From Roseiarcus sp963748545 (GTDB lineage: Bacteria > Pseudomonadota > Alphaproteobacteria > Rhizobiales > Beijerinckiaceae), in the NCBI GenBank assembly GCA_963748545.1, contig CAVVJO010000054.1:1-64000 (forward strand): a stretch of 64,000 bases of DNA. Direction: 5' to 3'. This document shows, in pieces, positions 35,506 to 45,256 of the stretch (positions are counted from its first letter, which is position 1; each line of letters begins with the position of its first letter). The notes under the pieces are model-generated. The model was not told the origin of the DNA. It was given only the letters and a program-made list of their open reading frames with translations, and did no database searches. Position numbers and translations under genes: made by a program.

Positions 35506-36691
35506 CGCTTGTTTCGGATCGGGATGTCCATGTCCTCGATCTTGATCTCGCGCGTGAGCTCGGGGATCGCCCACGCCACGTTCGGATCGACCTTGATCTT
35601 GAAGGCGTACATCGACTGGAGCGCCTGATGGTCCTCCTTGCGGAAGATCATCTTGCCCTTCGGGCGTGTCGAACTCCATCCCCTCCATCACGGCGATCAG
35701 CTTCTCCGAGTTCGGTCGACTTCGCCTTGTCGAGCGCCGTCACCAGCGCCTCGGCGGCGGCGAACCCGCCGGCGGTGAAGAAGTCCGGCGGCGCGTTGAA
35801 GCGCTTCTTGTGCTCGGCCACCAGCCAGTCGTTCGTGGGGTTTTTGGGGATCTCGTAGTAATAGTAGGCCGCGCCCTCGAGCCCCGGGAACTTCTTGTAG
35901 GCGGCGAGGATCGGCAGGATGTTGCCCGCGCCGGCGAAGCCGATGCCGTAGCGCTCGGGCCCGAGATCGGCGAGTTTGTCGAGCGGGTTCGTGGCGCCGG
36001 CCCACACCGTCCAGATCAGCTTCTTGCCGGGCTTGTCTTTCAGCGCGTCGAACAGGCGCTGGCCGACGCCGGTGAAGTCGGTCGTGTTGGCGGGCGCGTA
36101 TTCCTCGGCGACCAGATTCGCGCCGGTCTTGGCGAGCGCCGCCTTGAAGGCCGCCACGCCGTCGTGACCGAAGGCGTTGTCGACGCCGAGCACGGCGATG
36201 TTGACCCCCGGCGCGCCGATCGCGACCGCGTTCGAGATCGCATCCTGCGACGAGTTGCGGCCGGTACGGAAAATGTAGCGGTTCCACTTCTCGCCGGTGA
36301 TCTGGTCGGCGACCGCCGGCTCGACGATCAGGATCTTCTTGTGCTCCTCGGCGACCGGCAGCATCGCGATCGTCGCGGGCGACGACGTGGTGCCGACGGC
36401 GATATCGGCCCCGTCGTCCTCGAAGGCTTCGGTCAGCGCGCTCTTGGCGAGGTCGGGCTTGCCCTGATCGTCCTTGGTGATGACCACGATCTTGCGGCCG
36501 TCCACCTCCATGGTCCCCTTGGTGGCGTATTCGAGGCCGAGCATGAACCCGGTCTCGGTCTGCTTGGCGTAGGCCTCGAGCGGGCCCGTCAGGCCGCGAA
36601 TCAGCGCCACCTTGATGTCGTCCGCGTGCGCCGCGCCGGCGGCTGCAACGAAAATCGCCGCGAAGGCGAGGGTTTTGAGACGAAAACTCAT
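35502..36691 (-). pseudogene. ABC transporter substrate-binding protein (LivJ/LivK family) with two frameshifts
   Basis: Periplasmic binding protein of the Liv type: signal peptide (residues 1-23), then VALIRGLTGPLEAYAKQTETG and the usual two-lobe sequence. The first frame is correct to ALDKAKSTEL. An extra base at 35706-35707 and another near 35661 move it twice. With both removed it reads EKLIAVMEGMEFDTP, then KGKMIFRKEDHQALQ, and ends DMDIPIRNKR with a TGA at 35502 overlapping the livG GTG. The repaired length is 395 residues. Substrate not known. Confidence 0.85.
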
Positions 36692-36938
36692 GAGCGCTCC
36701 CTGGAATTCACGACGGCTACCCTGTTTCCGATGGCTGTCTGTCGATCGCGCGACGCCCGGCTCGAACCGTCAAGCGAAAGCTTAGCCTCGCCGCGCCGGG
36801 GGTGACAAGGAGCGCCAGACATTTTATGGCCAATTCGCGCCGTCGTTTTCGCCTCGGGCGAAGCGCCCGCAAAACCGGGCTTGCGCGCCGTAGGCCGCGC
36901 CCCTATAAGGCCGCTCGGGTCGCCTCGGCGGCCCATGT

Positions 36939-37015
36939 CGGAGTGTAGCGCAGTCTGGTAGCGCACATCGTTCGGGACGATGGGGTCGGAGGTTCGAATC
37001 CTCTCACTCCGACCA
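36939..37015 (+). tRNA. tRNA-Pro (anticodon CGG)
   Basis: Complete cloverleaf: 7-bp acceptor stem CGGAGTG/CACTCCG, anticodon stem CATCG/CGATG around loop TTCGGGA (anticodon CGG), T-loop GGTTCGAATCC, and an encoded CCA end. It reads the codon CCG, which is frequent in this GC-rich genome. Confidence 0.97.
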
Positions 37016-37082
37016 TTCTTTCAAAGCCCTTGTCTTTCAAAGCGCTTGGCGATCCCCTGGAGGGTTGCGCGCCGCAAGAGCC

Positions 37083-39719
37083 TCAACGTTGGCTGCCGGC
37101 CTCGCTGTATGGCCGAAAGGTCGTCTTCTCGGTGCCGCAGTCCGGACAGCGCCAATCCGCGGGGACTGCTTCGAACGGCGTGTGCGCAATGGAGCCCGGC
37201 CCCGGGGCGCCCTGCGCCTCGTCATAGATGTAATAGCATCCCCTGCAGATGAACCGGCGGCCGCTCGTCGAAGCAGCGACCGGGCGAAAGACGCCGCCGT
37301 CCGCCGCCGCGCTCGGCGTCGCCAGTCGGTCGCCGACCGAAATGACGCCGCCCTGTCGCGCGATCAGGTAGACGCCGAGGTTCTTGTGGCCGAATGCGGC
37401 GCGCAGCGACCCGGGAATGTCGAGATCGCGCTGGCCCGTTAGCGGGTTGACATTTGTCGCCCCGCATCGGCCGTTCTTGCGGTCGACCGAAAACACGACG
37501 CCGCCCATGCGAACCTCGTGGCCGATCCAGTCGAACTCCTCCCAAGGCCTCGCGCCGTCAACATAAATGTTGGCGCGAAAGCGCAGGGGATCAATCGGGA
37601 CCCGCCATTGCTCCTCGAGCGCGCGCAGCGTGGCCAGGTTGATGAGCGAAATCACGTTGTCCGGCTTGTCCATGAAATGGCCCGCGCGGGACCGCACCAG
37701 CACGGGCGGCGCGGAAAAGTTCGGCAGCAGGCTCCAGAAGAAGTCCTCGAGCGCCCGACGCTCGTCCGGATCCGCGAGCCGCCCGGAGGCCTCCAGACGC
37801 CCGTGGCGCCTCACCGTCAGCCGCATTTCCGCGAGATCGAGTTCCGTCTGCGCGTGCGCCAGCCCCTCGTCCAGCATCAGCATGGCGAAGAGCCCCTTCT
37901 TGGCCCATTGCGGATTGTCGTGATCGATCGGCGCGGTCGGCCGGGCGAGGGCGAAGACGCGGTCGAAAGGCAGCGGCCGGTCCGCCTCCAGCGCCACCCG
38001 GGGCAACGCCTCGGCGCTCAAGCCCTTGACCGGATATCGATAGATGCTCTCGACCCGCGCCATCGCCTTCGCCGCTCCGTTGCCTGCGCGGGACGAGGTT
38101 GCCCGGTCGTCGGGGCGAGTCGATAGAGCCGGCCGGCGGCGGAAACGGGAGTCCAGATAGGCCGAGGCGCGCCGCCGCTCGCGCGGAACGCTGACCGGCG
38201 CTTGCGGGACGCGAACCAGGAATTCGGTCACATCCGCCGACGGGTCATCGATCGTGTCGTCGATGATTTCTGACAGGAGATCGACTCCCTGCTCGATCTG
38301 GCGCGGGACGACGGCGCCAAAGCCCAGGATCAGCGCGCGCCGATCGAGCAGCGACGGCGCAATCGACAAGGCCCCGCCGCTCTCCAACGTGTAGACCCCG
38401 ATCCGCCGGCGGCGGGCCATCGCCTCGAGCGCGGCGGCGTCCGGGACGCCGGGCGGCAGGCGCCAGAGGAGATGCAGGCCGCTTCCCTCTCCGCTGACGC
38501 TGATCTCGCCGAAATTGCGCCGCAGCGCCGCGAGCAGGCCGTCCCGATTCTCCCGATAATGGGCGCGCACCCGCGCGACATGCGTTGCGTAGCTCGGACC
38601 CTGCATCATATCGGCGAGTGTCGCCTGCTCGAGCCAGCCGCCTGCGCCGCCGAGCAGGCCCTTTGCCGCGCTCACCGCATCCACGAGCCGGTCGGGCACC
38701 ACCATGTAGCCCAGTCCCACGCCGGCTCCGAGGGTGCGCGAGAAGGTCCCGAGGTGAATGGCGCAGTCGGGCGCGGTCGCCGCGATCGCTTTCAAGGGCG
38801 AGCCCTCGTAGCGGAACTCGCCGTCGGAATCGTCTTCCACGATGTAGCAGCCGCACCGGCGCGCCCACGCGGCGATGGAATCGCGCCGCGCCGGCGAGAG
38901 GACATGGCCGGTCGGAAACTGATGCGACGGCGTCAGATAGAGAAGCGCCGTCGGGCGCTGAGGCAGGCCGTCGGGAACGAGCCCGGCCTCATCGACCGAG
39001 ACGCCGACGACCTCGGCGCCCGTCGCCTCGAAGGCCGACACCGCGCCGTTTGCGCAGGGGTCCTCCACGACCGCCGTCGCGCCGCGATTGAGGAAGAGAT
39101 GGGCCGTAAGACCGACGCCCTCCTGCACGCCGGAGGTGACAAGAATCCGACCCGGATCAGCGACCACGCCGCGGGTGGCGGCCAGATGAGCCGCGATGGC
39201 GGAGCGCAGCGCCGGCAGGCCGGCCGGGTCGACAGGCTCGGCAAGGCCGGCCGCGCCGCCGCGCGCCAGTTGCTTCAGGATGAGCCGGCGCCACGCCTTC
39301 AGCGGGAAAAGCGCTGGATGCGCCCGGCCAGGAGCGAAATCGACCGACAACCTGCTGCGGCCCGCGGCCGCTGGCCGGCGCGGCGGCGAAGGCGCGGCCG
39401 GCAGCGGCATCGACCATCGGCTCCGCCGCCCGCCGCCCAGCGCGATGGGCGCGATCCGGGCGAGTTCCGGCCGCGGCTCGGCGGCGACGAATATCCCCGA
39501 GGACGGTCGCGACTCGACAAGCCCCTCGACCATCAGCGTTTCGTAGGCGCGAATGACCGTGTTGCGCGCGACCTCCAACTGCTCGGCGAGGCCTCGGCTG
39601 GAGGGAAGCCGGGCGCCGCCGGGCAATCGCGCTTCCGCAATGGCGCGGCGGAGCTGGCCGACGATCTGATCCGTCAGGCTGTCGACGCCCGAGCGGTCGA
39701 GAAGCAGGGGCAGTTGCAT
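37083..39719 (-). CDS. Fusion of MocR-type regulator, MOSC domain and rubredoxin domain
   Basis: 878 residues in one open frame. Residues 1-80 are a GntR winged helix (LPSSRGLAEQLEVARNTVIRAYETL). About 120-500 is an aminotransferase-fold MocR domain (TPSHQFPTGHVLSP; YIVEDDSDGEFRYEG) in which the PLP-binding Lys is replaced by Arg328 (GTFSRTLGAG). After a 60-residue basic linker a YcbX-like MOSC domain starts at MARVESIYRYPVKGLSAE, with the molybdenum-ligand region NGRCGATNVNPLTG. The last 55 residues are a rubredoxin with two CxxC pairs (FICRGCYYIYDE; WRCPDCGTEK). The MOSC-rubredoxin part could be a separate gene starting at ATG 38062 if the fusion is not real. Confidence 0.8.
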   Translation of the reverse strand: MQLPLLLDRSGVDSLTDQIVGQLRRAIAEARLPGGARLPSSRGLAEQLEVARNTVIRAYETLMVEGLVESRPSSGIFVAAEPRPELARIAPIALGGGRRSRWSMPLPAAPSPPRRPAAAGRSRLSVDFAPGRAHPALFPLKAWRRLILKQLARGGAAGLAEPVDPAGLPALRSAIAAHLAATRGVVADPGRILVTSGVQEGVGLTAHLFLNRGATAVVEDPCANGAVSAFEATGAEVVGVSVDEAGLVPDGLPQRPTALLYLTPSHQFPTGHVLSPARRDSIAAWARRCGCYIVEDDSDGEFRYEGSPLKAIAATAPDCAIHLGTFSRTLGAGVGLGYMVVPDRLVDAVSAAKGLLGGAGGWLEQATLADMMQGPSYATHVARVRAHYRENRDGLLAALRRNFGEISVSGEGSGLHLLWRLPPGVPDAAALEAMARRRRIGVYTLESGGALSIAPSLLDRRALILGFGAVVPRQIEQGVDLLSEIIDDTIDDPSADVTEFLVRVPQAPVSVPRERRRASAYLDSRFRRRPALSTRPDDRATSSRAGNGAAKAMARVESIYRYPVKGLSAEALPRVALEADRPLPFDRVFALARPTAPIDHDNPQWAKKGLFAMLMLDEGLAHAQTELDLAEMRLTVRRHGRLEASGRLADPDERRALEDFFWSLLPNFSAPPVLVRSRAGHFMDKPDNVISLINLATLRALEEQWRVPIDPLRFRANIYVDGARPWEEFDWIGHEVRMGGVVFSVDRKNGRCGATNVNPLTGQRDLDIPGSLRAAFGHKNLGVYLIARQGGVISVGDRLATPSAAADGGVFRPVAASTSGRRFICRGCYYIYDEAQGAPGPGSIAHTPFEAVPADWRCPDCGTEKTTFRPYSEAGSQR

Positions 39720-40063
39720 GGAAAGGCGATCCCGTTGCCGGTCGGGAAGAGTTTAGCCGGCTCCGGATTTGTTGCAATGCGGCGACGCGGCTGGACCCAT
39801 CGTCCGGGCGCCGGCTGGCGCCATCCAGTTCGCCCGTGAGGCGCCGATGACGGTTGACGCGGCAACTCCTGCACGTCCAGCGGGCGCGCCTGCGCGAAGC
39901 GTCGGCACGAGTAGGCGCGCCGAGCGTGATCCAGGCGACCTCATCTGGACCCATGTCTTCGCCCCGGCTTGGTTCTCCACCGCGCGTTCCGGCTCATGCC
40001 AGCGTGAGGTCAGCGACTGGCCCCGCGCCGGGGCGGGGTCCGGGTCCGACAAAGGAGACGACG
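39720..40063. other. Divergent promoter region between mocR-MOSC and urtA
   Basis: 344 bp without a supported gene. It must contain both promoters. ORFs that extend urtA upstream to 39854 or run across on the minus strand have no family similarity. No clear operator was seen. Confidence 0.4.
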
Positions 40064-41347
40064 ATGGGAATTTCACGCAGGACATGGCTCAGAAGCGCGG
40101 TCGCGACCGCTATGACCATAGCGGCGACAGGCTACGCCTTCGCGGAAGATACGATCAAGGTCGGCATTCTGCACTCGTTGTCGGGAACGATGGCGATCAG
40201 CGAAACCATCCTCAAGGACGTGATGCTGATGCAGATCGACGAACTCAATGCCCATGGCGGGCTGCTCGGCAAGAAGGTCGAGGCGGTGGTCGTCGATCCG
40301 GCGTCCAACTGGCCGTTGTTCGCCGAGAAGGCCCGCGAGCTTTTGACCAAGGACAAGGTCGCCGCCGTGTTCGGCTGCTGGACGTCGGTGTCGCGCAAAT
40401 CCGTGCTGCCGGTATTCGAGGAGCTGAACGGGCTCCTGTTCTACCCGTTGGAATACGAGGGCGAGGAAGACTCCTACAACGTCTTTTACGGGAGCTCGGT
40501 CCCGGACAACAAGGCGATCCCCGCGGTCAAATACCTGATGAGCAAGGACGGCGGCGAAGTGAAACGCTTCGTGCTGGAAGGGACCGACTACGTCTATCCG
40601 CGCACCAGCAACAAGATCATCCGCGCCTTCCTGAAGTCTCAAGGCGTCGCGGACGCGGACATCATGGAAACCTACACGCCGTTCGGCTTCTCCGACTGGC
40701 AGACCGAGGTTTCCAAGATCAAGGCGTTCGGATCGGCGGGCGCGAAGACAGCCGTCATCTCGACAATCAACGGAGACGCCAACGTCCCCTTCTACAAGGA
40801 GCTCGGCAACCAGGGCGTGAAGGCGACCGATATCCCGGTGATCGCCTTTTCGGTCGGCGAGGAGGAACTCGCAGGCGTCGACACCAAACCGCTCGTCGGC
40901 CATCTGGCCGCATGGAGCTACTTCGAATCGGTCGATACGCCGGAGAACAAGGCCTTCATCGCCAAATGGCGCGCCTATTCGAAGAAGCCCAACAACGTGA
41001 CCAATGACCCGATGGAATCGGCTTATATCCTGTTCCACATGTGGGCGCAGGCGGTGCAGCAGGCTGGCTCAACAGACGTCGACGCCGTCCGCCAGGCGAT
41101 GATCGGCCAGAAGTTCAAGTCGCCGTCGGGCGTCGAGGTGACCATGCTGCCCAACCATCACATGGCGAAACCGGTCATGATCGGCGAGATCCAGGGCGAC
41201 GGGCAGTTCAGCATCGTCTATCAGACCGACGCGCTGCCGCCGAAACCGTGGAGCCCCTACGTTGAAGCGAACAAGGGACGCGTCGCCGATTGGTCGTGGC
41301 CATGGGCCTGCGGCGGTTGCACGGCGCCGAAGTACCAGACCTTCTAA
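40064..41347 (+). CDS. urtA: Urea ABC transporter substrate-binding protein UrtA
   Basis: 427-residue periplasmic binding protein with a twin-arginine-like signal (ISRRTWLRSAVATAMTIAATGYAFA) and UrtA sequences such as KVGILHSLSGTMAISE, FGCWTSVSRKSVLPVFEELNGLLFYPLEYEG and NHHMAKPVMIGEI. ATG 40064 has AAGGAG upstream. No urtBCDE follow in this window, so it is either an orphan or works with permeases elsewhere. It is convergent with the aldehyde dehydrogenase gene. Confidence 0.93.
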   Translation: MGISRRTWLRSAVATAMTIAATGYAFAEDTIKVGILHSLSGTMAISETILKDVMLMQIDELNAHGGLLGKKVEAVVVDPASNWPLFAEKARELLTKDKVAAVFGCWTSVSRKSVLPVFEELNGLLFYPLEYEGEEDSYNVFYGSSVPDNKAIPAVKYLMSKDGGEVKRFVLEGTDYVYPRTSNKIIRAFLKSQGVADADIMETYTPFGFSDWQTEVSKIKAFGSAGAKTAVISTINGDANVPFYKELGNQGVKATDIPVIAFSVGEEELAGVDTKPLVGHLAAWSYFESVDTPENKAFIAKWRAYSKKPNNVTNDPMESAYILFHMWAQAVQQAGSTDVDAVRQAMIGQKFKSPSGVEVTMLPNHHMAKPVMIGEIQGDGQFSIVYQTDALPPKPWSPYVEANKGRVADWSWPWACGGCTAPKYQTF

Positions 41348-41372
41348 AGCCCGCAGGAGAGAAACTTTCTCG

Positions 41373-41399
41373 CGCGCCGCCGACCCTCTCGGCGGCGCG
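41373..41399. terminator. Convergent terminator between urtA and the aldehyde dehydrogenase gene
   Basis: Perfect 11-bp arms (41373-41383 and 41389-41399) around a 5-nt loop lie in the 62-bp gap between converging genes. No long T-tract is present on either side, so efficiency is uncertain. Confidence 0.6.
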
Positions 41400-41409
41400 T
41401 CATGCCGCG

Positions 41410-42853
41410 TCAGAACGGGTAGTGCTGGGGCCCTTCGATGGTGATCCAGCGCAGGTCGGTGAACTCGGCGATCACCGCCTTGCTGCCGAACCGGCCGTAG
41501 CCCGAGGCCTTGACGCCGCCGAACGGCATCTGCCCCTCGTCGTGCACCGTCGGCCCGTTGATGTGGCAGATGCCCGATTCGATCCGCTTGGCGACGCCGA
41601 GCGCCCGCTGCACATCGCGGCTGAACACGGCCGCCGAGAGCCCGTATTCGGTGTCGTTGGCGACCCGGATCGCCTCCTCGTCGCCCTTGACCCGCACGAC
41701 CGGCTTGACCGGGCCGAACGATTCCTCGCGATAGATGCGCATGTCGGAGGTAACGTGGTCGACGACCGTCGCCTCGACGATCGAGCCATTGCGCTTTCCG
41801 CCGGCCACGACGACGGCGCCCTTCTCCTTGGCGTCGGCGAGCAGGGCGTCCATCCGCTCGGCAGCCGCAAGGTTCACCAGCGAGCCGAGAACGACATGCC
41901 CGCGCGGGTCGCCGGCCGGCAGCGCCGAGGCGCGCTTGGCGAGCTTCTCGACGAAGGCGTCGCGCGACCGCTTCGTCGACGATCAGCCGTTCGGTCGACA
42001 TGCAGATCTGCCCCATATTGGCGAAGGCGCCGAACACCGCGGCGTCGACCGCCGCGTCGACGTCGGCGTCGGCGAGCACCAGCAGCGGCGCCTTGCCGCC
42101 GAGCTCGAGCAGCACCGGCTTCAGATGCTCGGCGCAGAGCTTGGCGATCTCCTTGCCGACCCGCGAGGAGCCGGTGAAGTTGACCCGCTTGACCGCCGGC
42201 TGGGCGATCAGCGCGGCCACGATCCTCGGCGCGTCCTCGGGCGCGTTCGAGATGAGATTGACGACGCCCTTCGGGAAGCCCGCCTCGTTCATCACCTCGA
42301 CGATCAGGCTATGGGTCTTCGGGCAGACTTCGGAGGCGCGCAGGATCACCGTGTTGCCGCAGGCGAGCGGCGCGGCGATCGCCCGCACGCCGAGAATCAC
42401 GGGCGCGTTCCACGGCGCCATGCCGAGCACGACGCCCGCAGCCTGGCGCACGGCCATCGACAGCACGCCCGGCTTGTCGGCTGGAATGATTTCCCCGGCG
42501 ATCTGGGTCGTCAGCGCCGCCGCCTCGCGCAGCAGAGTCGCGGCGAAGAAGCAATTGAAGCCGCCCCAAGGCCCGATCGAGCCGATCTCCTCGGTCATCG
42601 CTTTGGAGAAGTCTGCGGTGCGCGCTTCGATGAGATCGGCCGCCTTCATGAGCAGGGCGCGCCGCAGGCTCGGACCGGTCTCCGACCACGCGGGAAAAGC
42701 CCGATGCGCGGCCTCGACCACCTTGACGACATCGGCCTCGCTCGCCGCGGCGGCCTCGCTGGCGACCCGCCCGGTCACCGGGTCTTTGCGCGTGAAGGTC
42801 GCGCCAGAGGCCGCGCCGACAGCCTCGCCGTCGATGATGAAATCAACTCGCAT
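41410..42853 (-). pseudogene. Aldehyde dehydrogenase (vanillin/salicylaldehyde type), frameshifted
   Basis: NAD(P)-dependent aldehyde dehydrogenase. The first frame carries the cofactor site GMAPWNAPVILGVRAIA, NFTGSSRVGKEIA, the catalytic Glu in LLELGGKAPL and the catalytic Cys in MGQICMSTERLIV. One extra base near 41962 shifts it. In the next frame the sequence goes on as DAFVEKLAKRASALPAGDPRG and then SLVNLAAAERMDALLADAKE to the stop. The repaired length is 480 residues. ATG 42853 has GGGAGGG upstream. Substrate assignment rests on general similarity to vanillin and salicylaldehyde dehydrogenases. Confidence 0.85.
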
Positions 42854-43023
42854 GGTTCCCTCCCTTGTTGATGCGTCATCCAACCACAGATTGCGAGGCT
42901 GGGAAACACCCCACACGGCTTTGCCGAGCGTCGCGGGGGCCGCGGGTCTGTTGACCAGGCGCCCGCCAAGCGCGAGAACTTCTCGTGAGATGGCGGCCAA
43001 GAGGGGCCGTGAGGGGAGTGAGC

Positions 43024-44022
43024 ATGCGGAACGCGATGATGGCCGCTTTGGCGGTCGTGCTCGGCCTCGCGACCCCCGCTCTCGCGCTCGACAAGGTGAA
43101 GTTCGGCACCAACTGGCTCGCCGACCCGGCCGCCGGCGGCTTCTTTCAGGCCGCAGCCGACGGCACCTATGAGAAATATGGGCTGGACGTCACCATCGTC
43201 CCCGGCGGCCCGCAGGCCAACGGGGGTCTGCTGATTCTGTTCGGCAAGCTCGACTTCTTCATGGGCGGCGACATGATCGGCAATTTCCTCTCGGCCGAGA
43301 GCAATCTGCCGCTGATCGCGGTCGCGGCGGACTTTCAGAAGAGTCCGCAAATCCTGATGTCCCACCCGGGCGTCGGCCTCGACAAGTGGGAAGACCTGCC
43401 CAGCGCGAAGCCCGTCTACCTCGGCGCCGGCGCGATCAACACCTTCTACGCCTGGCTGCGCCTCGCCTATGGCTTCAAGGATGAGAACGTCCGCCCCTAC
43501 AATTTCAACTCGGCCCCGTTCATCTCCAACCCCGGGTCGATCCAGCAAGGCTACGCCACCGCCGAGCCGTTCGAGATCGCGCGGCAGGCCCGCTTCGACC
43601 CCAACGTGTTCCTGCTCGCCGACCACGGCTATTCGACCTACGCGACCTTGATCGTGACCCGGAACGAGATCGTCGAGAAGCGTCCCGATCTCGTGCAGCG
43701 CTTCGTCGACGCCTCGGCGGTCGGCTGGTATCACTATCTCTATGGCGACAGCTCCAAGGGCAACGCGCTGATCAAGGCGAGCAATCCGGACATCACCGAC
43801 GAGCAGATCGCGTTCTCGATCAAGACATTGAAGGCGCGCGGCATCGTCGATTCGGGCGACGCGCTGACGCTTGGGATCGGCGCCATGACCGACGCGCGCT
43901 GGAAGGACTTTTTCGACAAGATGGTCGAGATCGGAATGGTCGATGCGAAGACCGACTACAAGAAGGCCTATACGCTTCAGTTCGTGAACAAGGGCGTCGG
44001 CCTCGATCTCAGGCCAAAATGA
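43024..44022 (+). CDS. ABC transporter substrate-binding protein, NMT1/SsuA type
   Basis: 332-residue exported binding protein (signal peptide to TPALALD) with the NMT1/THI5-like pattern KVKFGTNWLADPAAGGFFQA, YEKYGLDVTIVPGGPQ and GKLDFFMGGDM. Such proteins bind thiamine precursors, sulphonates, nitrate or aromatic acids; the ligand cannot be told. No permease or ATPase gene follows. ATG 43024 is chosen with GAGGGGAGTGAG upstream. Confidence 0.87.
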   Translation: MRNAMMAALAVVLGLATPALALDKVKFGTNWLADPAAGGFFQAAADGTYEKYGLDVTIVPGGPQANGGLLILFGKLDFFMGGDMIGNFLSAESNLPLIAVAADFQKSPQILMSHPGVGLDKWEDLPSAKPVYLGAGAINTFYAWLRLAYGFKDENVRPYNFNSAPFISNPGSIQQGYATAEPFEIARQARFDPNVFLLADHGYSTYATLIVTRNEIVEKRPDLVQRFVDASAVGWYHYLYGDSSKGNALIKASNPDITDEQIAFSIKTLKARGIVDSGDALTLGIGAMTDARWKDFFDKMVEIGMVDAKTDYKKAYTLQFVNKGVGLDLRPK

Positions 44023-44182
44023 CGCGGAGTCTCTGAGCCTGGGCCGCCCGCGTCGAAGCGCCGGGCGACCCGCTCGAGGCCGGCGTCGCCATGGCGCGGG
44101 TCAATTGCAGCGCAAGGAGCGGAGTTCGCCGATCGCGCCGGCGGCGTAGAGCAGGGCCACGCAAAACTCCGGAGCAGCCCCT

Positions 44183-45256
44183 ATGGACGCCGCCATGACC
44201 GATCCCGTCATCGACCTGACGACCGAAGACAAGTGGGACGCCGTTCGCCGCCGCGACGCGGCCTTCGACGGCGCCTTCGTCTTCGCGGTGAAGACCACCG
44301 GCGTCTATTGCCGCCCGAGCTGCGCCTCGCGCGCGGCGAGGCGCGAGAATATCTCGTTCTTCGCCACCCCCGAGGCCGCCGAGCGCGCAGCCTTTCGCGC
44401 CTGCAAACGGTGCCGGCCCGACCGGATCGACGAGCCGGACGCCCATGTCGCGCTCGTGCGCCGCGCCTGCGCCGCGATCGCCGGGGCCGAGACGCCGCCT
44501 TCGGTGGCGCAACTCGCGGCGCAGGCGTCGCTGAGCCCCTTCCACTTCCACCGCGTCTTCAAGAAGGTCACCGGCGTGACGCCCAAGGCCTACGCGGCCG
44601 AAACGCGGGCGCGGCGCGCTGCCGAAAGCCTGCGAACCGCGAGCACCGTCACCGAAGCAATCTACGACGCGGGGTTCAACGCCTCGAGCCGGTTCTACGA
44701 GACGTCGGCGGCTCGGCTCGGCATGACGCCGACCGCGGCGCGGCGGGGAGGGGAGGGCGAGGCGATCCGCTTCGCGGTCGGCGAGGCTTCGCTTGGCGCG
44801 GTGCTGGTCGCAGCGACCGAAAAGGGCGTCGCGGCGATCCTGCTCGGCGACGACCCGGAGGCGCTGGTGCGCGACCTCCAGGACCGGTTCCCGCGGGCGA
44901 AGCTCGTGGGGGGCGACGCGGCGTTCGAGCGCACGGTCGCTCGGGTGGTGGGCTTTATCGAAGCGCCCGGCCGGCGGTTCGACCTGCCGCTCGACATCCG
45001 CGGCACAGCCTTCCAGCAGCAGGTCTGGCAGGCGCTACGCGCAGTCCCGGCCGGGCGCACGGCGAGCTATGCGGAGATCGCCAACGCGATCGGCCGGCCA
45101 AGCGCGGTGCGCGCAGTCGCCCAGGCCTGCGCGACCAACCCGCTCGCAGTCGCGATCCCCTGTCACCGCGTGGTCAGGACCGACGGCGGCCTCTCGGGCT
45201 ACCGCTGGGGCGTCGCGCGCAAACGCGCGCTGATCGCCCGCGAGGCGGCGGAATGA
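44183..45256 (+). CDS. ada: Ada: DNA alkylation sensor/regulator and O6-alkylguanine methyltransferase
   Basis: 357 residues. The N-terminal zinc domain has Cys43, Cys47, Cys74 and Cys77 (VYCRPSCASR; ACKRCRPD) for methylphosphotriester repair. An AraC HTH (LSPFHFHRVFKKVTGVTPKAY) follows, then the methyltransferase domain with IPCHRVVRTDGGLSGYRWG. It overlaps the 2OG oxygenase gene by four bases, forming an adaptive-response operon. Confidence 0.95.
   Translation: MDAAMTDPVIDLTTEDKWDAVRRRDAAFDGAFVFAVKTTGVYCRPSCASRAARRENISFFATPEAAERAAFRACKRCRPDRIDEPDAHVALVRRACAAIAGAETPPSVAQLAAQASLSPFHFHRVFKKVTGVTPKAYAAETRARRAAESLRTASTVTEAIYDAGFNASSRFYETSAARLGMTPTAARRGGEGEAIRFAVGEASLGAVLVAATEKGVAAILLGDDPEALVRDLQDRFPRAKLVGGDAAFERTVARVVGFIEAPGRRFDLPLDIRGTAFQQQVWQALRAVPAGRTASYAEIANAIGRPSAVRAVAQACATNPLAVAIPCHRVVRTDGGLSGYRWGVARKRALIAREAAE

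Noticed and set aside
36939..37082. Integration site at the tRNA-Pro gene
   Set aside because: No integrase gene and no repeated tRNA 3' end were seen downstream within the window.
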